Assembly: GCA_016721505.1 (NCBI GenBank)
Contig: JADKHX010000003.1
Coordinates: forward strand, 310,001-374,000
Source of the DNA: Rhodocyclaceae bacterium
Lineage (GTDB): Bacteria > Pseudomonadota > Gammaproteobacteria > Burkholderiales > Rhodocyclaceae
Length of the DNA stretch: 64,000 nucleotides
Direction of reading: 5' to 3'
Shown: positions 45,086 through 53,625 of the stretch, piece by piece
Position numbering within the stretch: the stretch's first letter is position 1
Layout of the letters: each line of letters begins with the position of its first letter
Position numbers and translations under genes: made by a program
The notes under the pieces: model-generated
Told to the model about the DNA's origin: nothing
Database searches by the model: none
Seen by the model: only the letters and a program-made list of their open reading frames with translations

Positions 45086-45685
45086 ATGCAGCAACCAGTG
45101 CGGCAATCCGAAGTCACTCGTAATACGCTGGAAACCAAAATCCGCGTGGCACTCAATCTTGATGGTACGGGTATTTCCAAGCTCAATACCGGCATCGGAT
45201 TCTTTGACCATATGCTCGATCAACTTGCCCGTCACGGGCTGATCGATCTGGAGGTTTCGGCGGTCGGCGATTTGCATATCGACGCACATCACACGGTAGA
45301 AGATGTCGGCATCACCATCGGCCAAGCACTCGCCAAAGCGTGGGGCGACAAGAAAGGCCTGCGTCGTTATGGCCACGCCTACGTGCCGCTCGACGAAGCG
45401 CTGTCGCGGGTGGTGCTTGATTTGTCCGGTCGCCCCGGGTTGGTGTTCAACGTGCCATTTACGCGTGCCATGATTGGCGAATTCGATGTTGATCTGGTGC
45501 ATGAGTTTTTTCAAGGCTTGGTCAATCACGCCGGAATCACCCTGCATATCGACGCGCTCGCTGGCGACAATTCACATCATCAAGCCGAAACCGTGTTCAA
45601 GGCATTCGCCCGTGCATTGCGTATCGCCTGTGAAGTCGATCCACGGGCGGCGAGTAGCATTCCTTCGACCAAAGGTACGTTGTAA
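45086..45685 (+). CDS. hisB: Imidazoleglycerol-phosphate dehydratase
   Basis: Dehydratase of histidine synthesis; the 199-residue monofunctional form without the phosphatase domain. It has GFFDHMLDQLARHGLIDL, the manganese motifs DAHHTVEDVG and NSHHQAE, and GHAYVPLDEALSR. The ATG at 45086 is 99 bases from the divergent hisC start, so both promoters must lie in that gap. Confidence 0.97.
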   Translation: MQQPVRQSEVTRNTLETKIRVALNLDGTGISKLNTGIGFFDHMLDQLARHGLIDLEVSAVGDLHIDAHHTVEDVGITIGQALAKAWGDKKGLRRYGHAYVPLDEALSRVVLDLSGRPGLVFNVPFTRAMIGEFDVDLVHEFFQGLVNHAGITLHIDALAGDNSHHQAETVFKAFARALRIACEVDPRAASSIPSTKGTL

Positions 45686-45707
45686 TTCCGCTCACTCTGA
45701 CTTCATC

Positions 45708-46364
45708 ATGACAAGCGTCGCAGTAGTTGACTACGGGATGGGCAATTTGCGCTCCGTCGCCAAGGCGCTGGAACACGTCGCGCCAAACGCGCGGGTGCGC
45801 GTCACTGCCTCGGCCAAGGAAATCGCCGCAGCAGATCGCGTGGTGGTGCCCGGCCAAGGCTACATGCCCGATTGCATGCGCGAGCTCGACGCGCGCGGAC
45901 TGCGTTCGACCATCATAGAAGCTGCCGCCAGCAAACCTTTTCTGGGAATCTGTATTGGTCTGCAAATGCTGTTCGGTGAGTCCGAAGAAGGTGGCGCTGA
46001 AGACCCGGCGCGCGGTTTGGAAATTCTGCCTGGACGCATACCGCGCTTCCCTGCAGCAGCGATGCAAATCGGTGACGGCGCGCGCCTCAAGGTGCCACAC
46101 ATGGGTTGGAACAACGTCAATCAATGCGACCGCACACATCCTTTGTGGACTGGTGTGGCTGACGCATCGCGGTTCTATTTCGTGCATAGTTTTTATGTTG
46201 AACCCGCCCAACCACAGCTCGCGACGTCGACCAGCGATTACGGCATACGCTTTACCAGCGCGGTGAGTCGCGATAATATTTTTGCCGTACAGTTCCATCC
46301 TGAAAAAAGCGCGCAAGCGGGATTGCAATTACTAAGCAATTTCATGTGCTGGAATCCAAGTTGA
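45708..46364 (+). CDS. hisH: Imidazole glycerol phosphate synthase, glutaminase subunit
   Basis: Class I glutamine amidotransferase that feeds ammonia to HisF. The 218-residue protein has VAVVDYGMGNLRSVAKAL, the oxyanion region and nucleophile in FLGICIGLQMLFG, YFVHSFYVEP, and the His-Glu pair in VQFHPEKS. Its partner hisF is not next to it. Confidence 0.96.
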   Translation: MTSVAVVDYGMGNLRSVAKALEHVAPNARVRVTASAKEIAAADRVVVPGQGYMPDCMRELDARGLRSTIIEAAASKPFLGICIGLQMLFGESEEGGAEDPARGLEILPGRIPRFPAAAMQIGDGARLKVPHMGWNNVNQCDRTHPLWTGVADASRFYFVHSFYVEPAQPQLATSTSDYGIRFTSAVSRDNIFAVQFHPEKSAQAGLQLLSNFMCWNPS

Positions 46365-46389
46365 ATCACTACTTAACACGCTAAAAATC

Positions 46390-47145
46390 ATGTTGCTGAT
46401 ACCTGCGATTGATCTCAAAGACGGCCATTGTGTACGCCTCAAACAAGGTGAAATGGGCGATGCCACGGTGTTTTCCGAAGACCCCGCAGCGATGGCGCGG
46501 CACTGGGTAACTCTGGGCGCAAGGCGATTGCATTTAGTCGATTTGAATGGCGCGTTTGCCGGCAAGCCTAAAAACGAAGCCGCGATTAAAGCGATCTTGA
46601 ATGAAGTCGGCGATGAGATCCCGGTCCAACTCGGCGGCGGTATTCGTGATTTGGACACCATCGAACGCTGTCTGGACGACGGTTTGCAATACGTCATCAT
46701 TGGTACCGCAGCGGTCAAAAACCCCGGTTTTCTGCACGATGCTTGCGGCGCTTTCCCTGGCCACGTCATCGTCGGCCTAGACGCTAAAGACGGTAAAGTC
46801 GCCGTCGACGGTTGGTCAAAAATGACCGGTCACGATGTCATCGATCTGGCCAAAAAATTTGAAGATTACGGCGTAGAAGGCATCATCTACACCGATATCG
46901 GTCGCGATGGCATGCTCACCGGCGTCAACATCGAGGCCACCGTAAAACTCGCCCAAGCGCTGCGCATCCCGGTGATTGCCAGTGGCGGCATCGCCAGCCT
47001 AAAAGACATCAAAGCGCTGTGCGCGGTTCAGTCAGAAGGCATCATGGGCGCGATCACTGGCCGCGCGATTTACGAGGGAAAACTGGATTTTAAGAAAGCG
47101 CAGGCCGAGGCGGATAAGCTTTCGGCAAAACTGTCTTCAAGCTAG
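46390..47145 (+). CDS. hisA: ProFAR isomerase
   Basis: A TIM-barrel isomerase. The 251-residue protein has LIPAIDLKDGHCVRLKQGEM with the first catalytic Asp, QLGGGIRDLDTIE and the second half GIIYTDIGRDGMLTGVN with the other catalytic Asp. In this group hisF would normally follow; instead an unrelated small ORF begins 15 bases later. Confidence 0.97.
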   Translation: MLLIPAIDLKDGHCVRLKQGEMGDATVFSEDPAAMARHWVTLGARRLHLVDLNGAFAGKPKNEAAIKAILNEVGDEIPVQLGGGIRDLDTIERCLDDGLQYVIIGTAAVKNPGFLHDACGAFPGHVIVGLDAKDGKVAVDGWSKMTGHDVIDLAKKFEDYGVEGIIYTDIGRDGMLTGVNIEATVKLAQALRIPVIASGGIASLKDIKALCAVQSEGIMGAITGRAIYEGKLDFKKAQAEADKLSAKLSSS

Positions 47146-47160
47146 CGCGCCGCCCGCGTC

Positions 47161-47439
47161 ATGATCATTCCCAAAGTTCACGCAGGGGCGGCGCTTGACG
47201 ACGGCAAGATTGATTACGCGACCTACTCGATCGCTTCGCTACTTGACGCGCGCGGAAATATCCAGCGGGATCGTTATCCACAAAACTACGAAAATTTGCA
47301 AGCTGAAATCGCAACGCGACCGCAACTAGCGACGCATCAGGACACTCCTGGCCAACCGTCAGCCGAAGCTATTTCCGATGCGGCAATAGGCGTGGCGATT
47401 GTGGATGTGGTGCTTGCCGTGGTCAGCGTACTTCCATAG
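47161..47439 (+). CDS. Small hypothetical protein after hisA
   Basis: A 92-residue ORF starting MIIPKVHAGAALDDGKIDYATYSIASLL and ending with a hydrophobic stretch AAIGVAIVDVVLAVVSVLP that could be a membrane helix. I do not recognise a family. It sits exactly where hisF would be expected but shows none of its features. No strong ribosome site is visible. Confidence 0.4.
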   Translation: MIIPKVHAGAALDDGKIDYATYSIASLLDARGNIQRDRYPQNYENLQAEIATRPQLATHQDTPGQPSAEAISDAAIGVAIVDVVLAVVSVLP

Positions 47440-47471
47440 CCGGTAGTCATTGGTGGCAGAGGCCCATTAGG

Positions 47472-48461
47472 ATGAAAAATCTGCTACGCCTTCTCCGTTT
47501 CACCGTGTTGAGCATACTTGTCGTGATCGCTCTGGGTGGAGCGCTATTCGGTTACTTTATCTACTCGCCCGATCCTGAGATGCCGCCGCTGTCGGGCACA
47601 CTAACCAAAGCCTCCATCGAAGTGGGTGGGCTGAAGCGAACTTATCGGACATACATACCGAAAGGCTTGCCGAAATCTGCACCGCTGGTGGTGGTGATGC
47701 ATGGCTCAGGCCAAAACGGTGCACAAATTCGACTGGAAACGGGTTATGGCTTCGAGCGGCTTGCTGACTCGCATGGCTTTGCCGTGGTCTATCCCAATGC
47801 CTACACTTTTGACTGGAACGATTGCAGCAAAGTCGGCGACTTCAGTGTCGATGGCGTTGGTGTCGACGACGTGGGATTTTTAAATCTGCTGGTCGACAAG
47901 TTGATTGCCGAAGTGGGCGTCGACCGCAATCGCGTTTTTGCGACTGGCGTGTCGGCTGGTGGTTTTATGTCGATTCGTCTGGCACCTGAAGCGTCGACGC
48001 GATTCCGCGCTGTCGCAGCGGTATCGGCTAACGTGCCGTCGCCCGAGAATTTCAAATGTACGCCTATGGGGCAGGGTGCTTCCGTCATGATCATGAATGG
48101 AACAAAAGATCCGCTAGTGCCGTTTGATGGAGGGGAAAGTAGTTTATTCGGCTTGTTTTTTAAAGGTGGCAATGTCCGCTCGGCGCGCGAGTCAGGCCAG
48201 TATTTCGCAGATCACAATCACATCGTTACGCCGCCTACAAGGATACAGAGCACAGCCGTGATCGGCGTTGGTGTCGAGCAGCTTTCGTGGCGCGAAACGT
48301 CCGCAGTTGAGGTCGAATTGGTCACCATTCATGGCGGCGGACATGGTCTGCCGCAACCCTACTGGCGTCGTCCGCGACTGCTCGGCCCGTCACCTATGGC
48401 GCCAAACGGCCCCGAGATAATTTGGGCTTTCTTCGAGCGACAGCGACCATTGGGCAATTGA
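47472..48461 (+). CDS. LpqC-like esterase / polyhydroxybutyrate depolymerase family
   Basis: A 329-residue alpha/beta hydrolase anchored or exported by an N-terminal hydrophobic segment (FTVLSILVVIALGGALFGYFI). It has the oxyanion region VVVMHGSGQNGAQ, nucleophile elbow GVSAGGFMS, catalytic Asp in NGTKDPLVPFDGG and His in HGGGHGLPQP. The family includes PHB depolymerase-like and feruloyl-type esterases; the substrate cannot be told. Confidence 0.85.
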   Translation: MKNLLRLLRFTVLSILVVIALGGALFGYFIYSPDPEMPPLSGTLTKASIEVGGLKRTYRTYIPKGLPKSAPLVVVMHGSGQNGAQIRLETGYGFERLADSHGFAVVYPNAYTFDWNDCSKVGDFSVDGVGVDDVGFLNLLVDKLIAEVGVDRNRVFATGVSAGGFMSIRLAPEASTRFRAVAAVSANVPSPENFKCTPMGQGASVMIMNGTKDPLVPFDGGESSLFGLFFKGGNVRSARESGQYFADHNHIVTPPTRIQSTAVIGVGVEQLSWRETSAVEVELVTIHGGGHGLPQPYWRRPRLLGPSPMAPNGPEIIWAFFERQRPLGN

Positions 48462-48605
48462 CTAGCGCAGCGCCTTTGGTGCTGATGAAACGAAGGCAAG
48501 ACCCAAAATTACCAGCTACAGAGCAATCGCGCAAAAGGCAAGTCGGCTTCGCGGGTTGGTAGCTCTGCGCCGTAGCGTGTGACGACATGGCGTCAGCTGA
48601 GTTCC

Positions 48606-48611
48606 TATAAT
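48606..48611 (+). promoter_or_regulatory. Possible -10 box for the DUF1993 gene
   Basis: TATAAT 28 bases before the ATG at 48640. No convincing -35 is present. The rest of the 178-base gap shows no other feature. Confidence 0.35.
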
Positions 48612-48639
48612 CCATTCATACCCCAACCAAAGGAAACCC

Positions 48640-49149
48640 ATGTCCACCAATCTGTATTCCGCCAGCGTCCCCGTTTTCAAACAAATGTTGTTAGCACTTG
48701 GCGATGTGTTGAGCAAGGCCGAAGCGCATGCCGAGATGAAAAAAGTAGACCCCGCCGTGCTGTTGCAAACTCGCCTTGCAATCGACATGTTTCCACTCGT
48801 GCGACAGGTACAAATCGCCTGTGATTTCGCCAAAAGCGTGCCGGCACGTTTGGCCGGCACCGACGTGCCGGCGTATGAAGACAATGAGCAAAATTTTGCT
48901 GAACTCAAAGCGCGCATTGCCAAGACTGTGGCGTTGCTTGATACGATGACAGCAGCGCAATTCGAGAACAGCGCGGCGCTGGAAATTGTCTTGCGCCCCG
49001 GTACCCCGAAAGAGAAAAAATTGACCGGCCACGCCTACCTATTCGCCTATGGCTTGCCGCAATTTTTCTTTCACGTCACGACTAGCTACAACTTGCTGCG
49101 ACATGTCGGCGTGGAGATCGGCAAGAAGGATTTCATGGGCAGTTATTGA
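48640..49149 (+). CDS. DUF1993 domain protein
   Basis: A 169-residue protein of the DinB-like four-helix DUF1993 family. It has SVPVFKQMLLALGDVLSKAEAHA, RLAIDMFPLVRQVQIACDFAK, ARLAGTDVPAYEDNE and a C-terminal PQFFFHVTTSYNLLRHVGVEIGKKDFMG, all typical. Function unknown. The next gene overlaps its stop. Confidence 0.88.
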   Translation: MSTNLYSASVPVFKQMLLALGDVLSKAEAHAEMKKVDPAVLLQTRLAIDMFPLVRQVQIACDFAKSVPARLAGTDVPAYEDNEQNFAELKARIAKTVALLDTMTAAQFENSAALEIVLRPGTPKEKKLTGHAYLFAYGLPQFFFHVTTSYNLLRHVGVEIGKKDFMGSY

Positions 49150-49886
49150 GCGAGCTCCGGGTGGCAACCTGTTGCCCAATTCTTTACTCATTTCGCCGCT
49201 GCCCCTATGCGATGCGGGCGCGCTGGGCATTGGCGGCTGCCGGACTAAGCGTTGAACTGCGAGAAGTAGTGCTAAGCGGCAAGCCTGCAGAAATGTTGGC
49301 GGCATCAAGCAAGGGTACGGTGCCGGTGCTGATTGATGTTGATAGTCGTGTCATCGATGAGAGTCTCGACATCATGCTGTGGGCGTTGCGCCAGCGCGAT
49401 CCGGCGCGTTGGCTGGTGCCGCAGGGTGGGGCGCTCGATGACATGCTGTGCTTGATCGCGCAATGTGATGGCGAGTTCAAGTTCAACTTGGATCGCTACA
49501 AATATCCCCAGCGTTATGGCATTGCCGACGCGAAAGCACATCGTGCAGTAGCGATGAATTATTTGTTGTCGCTCAACGCGAGATTGCAAACAGATGCCTA
49601 TTTATTTGGCGATCATCCAAGCCTGGCCGACATTGCCATCGCACCTTTTGTCCGGCAGTTCGCATTGACCGATTCGACATGGTTCAATCAACAAGCTTGG
49701 CCGGCGCTACGTCACTGGCTTGATGAATTGATCGAGTCGCCGATGTTTGCTTTGGTCATGACGCGACACCTTCGATGGCAACCAGGCGATGTGCCGGTCT
49801 ACTTTCCGGAGGGGAGCCGCGACAGCGTATGGCCGGTGAACGGGCCAGTCCCTCGCCAGCACCAACTGACGCAAACGCGGCGTTAA
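49146..49886 (+). CDS. Glutathione S-transferase-like protein
   Basis: A 246-residue protein with a GST N-terminal domain (ILYSFRRCPYAMRARWALAAAGL) and helical C-terminal domain (HPSLADIAIAPFVRQFA). The start is unsure: TTG at 49146 or GTG at 49161. The last about 17 residues, RDSVWPVNGPVPRQHQLTQ, are encoded by the long form of the dispersed motif, so the repeat seems to have supplied or replaced the C-terminal tail. Confidence 0.82.
   Translation: MSELRVATCCPILYSFRRCPYAMRARWALAAAGLSVELREVVLSGKPAEMLAASSKGTVPVLIDVDSRVIDESLDIMLWALRQRDPARWLVPQGGALDDMLCLIAQCDGEFKFNLDRYKYPQRYGIADAKAHRAVAMNYLLSLNARLQTDAYLFGDHPSLADIAIAPFVRQFALTDSTWFNQQAWPALRHWLDELIESPMFALVMTRHLRWQPGDVPVYFPEGSRDSVWPVNGPVPRQHQLTQTRR
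49820..49871 (-). repeat. Dispersed motif copy 11, long variant (3' end of GST gene)
   Basis: Minus strand begins CGT plus the exact core, then CGAGGGAC, an imperfect hairpin TGGCCC-GTTCAC-CGGCCA and ATACGCTGTCG. It aligns along its whole length with the intergenic copy at 19326-19379. Antisense to the gene. Confidence 0.85.
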
Positions 49887-50185
49887 GATAGTTTGATGAG
49901 AGATTCAGACAACAACCGATGACAAACGCCGAAATTGAATTTGACTAGCATTGGGCTGGTGTCAATCATCACACCTTGTACTCAATAATCGTAAAGCGTT
50001 GCATTCGATTATTGACTCCAAGCGTCCCCAATTATTCGCTATCATCAGGCATGCAATCGGTGATCGAGCGATGCCATCATCAGCGCCAAGTGGCGCGAAC
50101 TGCTATCAACACTGTGGATCATTTGACCTATGGTTTATGTTTATAACAACATCGGTTTGCGTGCCCAAAGGGTTCCATTCGCGCC
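49887..50185. other. Intergenic gap without a clear gene
   Basis: About 300 bases before the DUF2189 gene. I see only a tiny ORF of 31 codons at 50050 without support, and a short palindrome GCGCCAAGTGGCGC near 50083 that loosely resembles the dispersed motif. Locally AT-richer than its neighbours; may hold the DUF2189 promoter. Confidence 0.4.
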
Positions 50186-50983
50186 GTGACACCTGCTAAA
50201 CCAAACCTTCCGTTCCCGACCATTCGCAGCGGCTTGCCGCTGTCAGCGCCATTGGACTGGATTCGCGCGGGTATGCAAGACCTGCGCGCGTGTCGCGGCG
50301 CCAGCTTGTTTTACGGTGTGTGTTTTGCCCTCGGCGGCATTCTTGTAATCCTCACGCTGCGCAATGCCGTGCCGCTGGTCTCGGGCCTCATCACCGGCAC
50401 GCTGCTGATCGGGCCGCTGTTTGCTATCGGCCTGTATGAACTTTCGCGCCAGTGCGAGCGCAAAGAAAAACCCGCGTTGCGCCCCTCACTCTTGGCTTGG
50501 CGCGGCCCGCTCAGCGCAGTGGCGGTCTATTCGTTCATCGTCATCATTATTTATTTGGTCTGGGCGCGTGCTGGATTGGTCGTGTTCGCACTGTTCTACG
50601 ATGGCGGCATGCCGACACTATCCAGCCTGCTGACCATGCTGCTACGGTTCAACAATCCGTCCTTTCTCATCGCCTATTTTCTCGTTGGCGGATTCTTCGC
50701 CACGTTGGTGTTTTCGGTATCGGTGGTGTCCATACCCCTCATGCTCGATCGCGATCAGGACGCCATCACTTCGATGATCGCCAGTTTTCTCGCGCTAGCC
50801 CGCAATCCGCTTGTACTGTTGCTATGGGGCTTTCTGATCACGCTACTCATTGCGTTTGGCATCCTGCTCGGTTACCTTGGTCTGATCGTCACCGGTCCAC
50901 TGGTCGGACATGCGACATGGCATGCATTCCGTGCGCTGATTGCGCCGCTGAGCGACGCGGAAATTGCGCTAATCACCGACTGA
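50186..50983 (+). CDS. DUF2189 family membrane protein
   Basis: A 265-residue protein with six membrane helices in the DUF2189 layout. It has LDWIRAGMQDLRACRGASLFYGVCFALGG, PLVSGLITGTLLIGPLFAIGLYELSRQCE and the C-terminal GPLVGHATWHAFRALI. GTG start. Function unknown; in other genomes it often lies near cytochrome oxidase genes. Confidence 0.88.
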   Translation: MTPAKPNLPFPTIRSGLPLSAPLDWIRAGMQDLRACRGASLFYGVCFALGGILVILTLRNAVPLVSGLITGTLLIGPLFAIGLYELSRQCERKEKPALRPSLLAWRGPLSAVAVYSFIVIIIYLVWARAGLVVFALFYDGGMPTLSSLLTMLLRFNNPSFLIAYFLVGGFFATLVFSVSVVSIPLMLDRDQDAITSMIASFLALARNPLVLLLWGFLITLLIAFGILLGYLGLIVTGPLVGHATWHAFRALIAPLSDAEIALITD

Positions 50984-51148
50984 TGAGTTGCCGCCCCGTA
51001 GAGCAATAGGAATAGGGGCGGATCAAGGTGTTATCTGAGTCTTTTATTAAAGCCACCCCACTGTTTAGCCGCGACTCGACTGCTCACCATACCGCATCAC
51101 GGCGACCGGTGGGCGAGTAAGCGGCGCTCATGGCGTTAACATAGTGGG

Positions 51149-52438
51149 ATGAAAAATTCCGCTGGCAATGCGTTGCCACACGTCCTCATTATCGGTTGCG
51201 GGTTTGCCGGTTTGTTTGCCGTCAAGGCGCTGGCAAAAGCGCCGGTTCGCATTACAGTCGTCGACCGGACTAATCACCATTTGTTTCAGCCGCTGCTGTA
51301 TCAGATCGCGACCGCCGGGCTATCAACGCCGGGCGTCGCCGCACCAATCAGGAATATCCTCGCTGATCAGAACAATGTCACCGTGCTTTACGGCGAGGTG
51401 CAGCGGATTGATTCCGCGCGGCGTATGGTGACGCTCGACGGTGAGCAGGCGCTGGACTACGACTACTTAGTGGTAGCCACTGGTGCCAGTTCAAGTTACT
51501 TTGGCAATGAGCGCTGGGCTGCCTACGCACCAAGTTTGAAAACGCTACAAGATGCTTACGATATTCGCCGGCGGGTGTTGCTGGCGTTCGAGCGTGCCGA
51601 GCGTGAAGAGGACGCTGCGCAACGAGCAACTTGGCTGAGTTTTGTGGTGATCGGCGCGGGTGCGACTGGCGTTGAACTGGCGGGCGCGTTTGCCGAGATC
51701 GCCCGACATACGCTGCAAGGCGAGTTCCGCCGCTTTGATCCGGCCAATGCGCGGGTGGTGTTGATAGAAGGCGGCGACCGGGTTTTGCCGGGTTTTCCGG
51801 CAGCGCTTTCGGAACGAGCGCGGCAACAATTGGAGCGACTCGGCGTCGCGGTTTGGCTAGGTCGCCGCGTTTCGGATATTGACGCCGATGGTGTGCAAAT
51901 GGGTTCCGATAGGATCGCCGCGCGAACCGTGATTTGGGCGGCCGGTGTGGCCGCCTCACCTTTGGGTGCAGCGCTCGGCGTGCCACTGGATCGCGCCGGG
52001 CGGGTGCTGGTCGAAGAAGATTTGTCGGTGAGCGGATACCCGGAAATTATGGTGGTCGGCGATCTCGCGGCCATGCCATGGCATCAACCGGCAGTCCCTG
52101 GAACTGCGCCTGCGGCAAAGCAAATGGGGACGCAGGTGGCGAAGAATATTTCGCGAAAACTGAAAGGCCAGGCTACGCAGAAATTTCGCTATCGCGACTA
52201 CGGCATGCTGGCAACGATAGGACGCAACGCCGCGGTTGCGGTGTTCGGCAAGCTACAGGTATCCGGTTATCCGGCGTGGCTACTGTGGTTGCTGGCACAT
52301 ATCGTTTTCCTGATCGGCTTTCGCAATCGCATCGTAGTAATGATTGACTGGGCCTGGTCGTATTGGACTTTTGAGCGCCATGCACGCATCGTCGCTGATC
52401 CAGCCACGGACGATGCACGCCATCGTCCACAACCGTAA
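51149..52438 (+). CDS. Type II NADH dehydrogenase-like oxidoreductase
   Basis: A 429-residue single-subunit flavoprotein that passes electrons from NADH to quinone without proton pumping. It has two dinucleotide-binding sites: FAD at IIGCGFAGLFAVKAL and NADH at VVIGAGATGVELAGAFAEI. It also has NHHLFQPLLYQIATAGL and MVVGDLAAMP. A C-terminal amphipathic/hydrophobic part (YPAWLLWLLAHIVFLIGF) binds the membrane. Confidence 0.92.
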   Translation: MKNSAGNALPHVLIIGCGFAGLFAVKALAKAPVRITVVDRTNHHLFQPLLYQIATAGLSTPGVAAPIRNILADQNNVTVLYGEVQRIDSARRMVTLDGEQALDYDYLVVATGASSSYFGNERWAAYAPSLKTLQDAYDIRRRVLLAFERAEREEDAAQRATWLSFVVIGAGATGVELAGAFAEIARHTLQGEFRRFDPANARVVLIEGGDRVLPGFPAALSERARQQLERLGVAVWLGRRVSDIDADGVQMGSDRIAARTVIWAAGVAASPLGAALGVPLDRAGRVLVEEDLSVSGYPEIMVVGDLAAMPWHQPAVPGTAPAAKQMGTQVAKNISRKLKGQATQKFRYRDYGMLATIGRNAAVAVFGKLQVSGYPAWLLWLLAHIVFLIGFRNRIVVMIDWAWSYWTFERHARIVADPATDDARHRPQP

Positions 52439-52467
52439 CCATAGCCAGCACTTAAAGGACGTTTCCA

Positions 52468-53394
52468 TTGAAACAATTCATTAGTCATCTGCTCAGCAGC
52501 TTGCCGTATCTCTTCATCTTTACCTTGCTGGCCATCTCGCCTACATTCAGCAGCTTCGCGTGGACCAACGCCGGCGTTCAGTCAGTGTTGTTTCTGTTCG
52601 TCGTGATTCTGCCGGCCATCAAAACCAAGCGCATGTCGTATGTCGATATCGGCTGGCCGCTTGGCTTGTTCTTGATCGGTGTTCAGGTCTTGATCTTCAC
52701 GCCGGAGTTGACATGGCGCAGCGGCATCATCGCTGCAATGTATTTGTTCGTTGGTGGCCGGATGTCGGTGATGGCGTTGATCGGTTGGCGCATCGGCGCG
52801 CTAGATCGTGAGTTACCCCGCTATCAATATCAGAGGCTGCGCTGGGCGCGGCGCAACTGGCGCGAAACCCCGGCAATGCTGTATGAGGTGGCAAGTCAAG
52901 GGATCGCCAACATGAGTGTGCTGGCACTGCCCGCGATGATTCAGGCGGCTTATCCAGCGGGGCCACTGACAGCGCTCGAAGTCCTCGCCTACGCATTGTG
53001 GCTGGCAGCGTTTGTGTTTGAGTTTGTCGCCGATGCGCAAAAGCTACGCTTCGGTGCGCGGATGCGCCACGAGGGGCGCAAGCGGGAGTATTGTGCAGAA
53101 GGCCTTTGGCGCTTCAGTCGTCACCCGAACTATTTCGGTGAGTGGATGGTTTGGAATGCGCTGATATTGGCATCGATTCCATCGCTAACGAATTTAGCAG
53201 CGGCCTTTCCGCTTTGGTACAGCCTCAGTCTGGGCGCGGCTTTGCTCTACCTTTCCTACGTCATGTATGTCGTTCTGACGCACTACTCGGGCGCGATTCC
53301 CGCCGAGTTTTACACGGTGCAAAAGCGCCCCGGTTACGCCGAATATCAGCGTCGAACCTCGATGTTTTTTCCACGACGGCCACTGCCTGACTGA
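52468..53394 (+). CDS. DUF1295 family membrane protein (steroid 5-alpha reductase-like)
   Basis: A 308-residue protein with about seven membrane helices. The C-terminal half has the NADPH-binding pattern of the steroid reductase/isoprenylcysteine methyltransferase group: GLWRFSRHPNYFGEWMVW, then KRPGYAEYQRRTSMFFP. TTG start with AAAGGA 9 bases upstream. Substrate unknown. Confidence 0.85.
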   Translation: MKQFISHLLSSLPYLFIFTLLAISPTFSSFAWTNAGVQSVLFLFVVILPAIKTKRMSYVDIGWPLGLFLIGVQVLIFTPELTWRSGIIAAMYLFVGGRMSVMALIGWRIGALDRELPRYQYQRLRWARRNWRETPAMLYEVASQGIANMSVLALPAMIQAAYPAGPLTALEVLAYALWLAAFVFEFVADAQKLRFGARMRHEGRKREYCAEGLWRFSRHPNYFGEWMVWNALILASIPSLTNLAAAFPLWYSLSLGAALLYLSYVMYVVLTHYSGAIPAEFYTVQKRPGYAEYQRRTSMFFPRRPLPD

Positions 53395-53542
53395 ACCGGC
53401 AGGCGGCCGCCAACCGTCACGCCGTAGCGCAACGAGTTTTCGTAGCGGAAAGACAGAACCTTCCCTGTTTGCCAAATATTTTTGTGGGTACGTGGTCTAC
53501 GCCGAGCGTATCAAAAAGCGAATTAAGGCAATGCAAATGTAG

Positions 53543-53571
53543 TTGACAGCCCCCCCCCCCTGTCATGTAAA
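53543..53571 (+). promoter_or_regulatory. Promoter with 11-base C tract ahead of the peptide secretion operon
   Basis: A perfect -35 TTGACA (53543-53548), then a 17-base spacer that contains eleven C (53550-53560), then -10 TGTAAA (53566-53571, 4 of 6 consensus). Slippage in the C tract would move the spacer off 17 and change promoter strength. The tract is also flanked by inverted TGACAG / CTGTCA. It lies 55 bases before the HlyD-type gene. Confidence 0.6.
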
Positions 53572-53625
53572 ACGCATTCTCTTGCGCTTCGCGCGACCGC
53601 AGGCAAACACACAAAACACCAAGTC

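Noticed and set aside
45597..46328. Minus-strand ORF of 243 codons opposite hisH
   Set aside because: It lies opposite hisB/hisH, both unambiguous; composition is that of an antisense frame.
47161..47439. Truncated hisF
   Set aside because: The translation has none of the HisF motifs (for example the N-terminal AKRIIPCLDV strand), so it is not a remnant.
48462..48639. Degenerate motif copy near 48475 (TTTGGTGCTGATG)
   Set aside because: Too few matching bases to distinguish from chance.
48838..48877. Inverted GTGCCGGCAC repeats in the DUF1993 gene as another inserted element
   Set aside because: The encoded ARLAGTDVPAYED is the normal conserved segment of the family, so no insertion is needed to explain it.
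51478..51500. ACTGGTGCCAGT palindrome as a further motif copy
   Set aside because: Only the short palindrome is shared, the TTGGTG loop and the CACGCCGT end are missing, and the codons are the conserved VATGAS of NDH-2.
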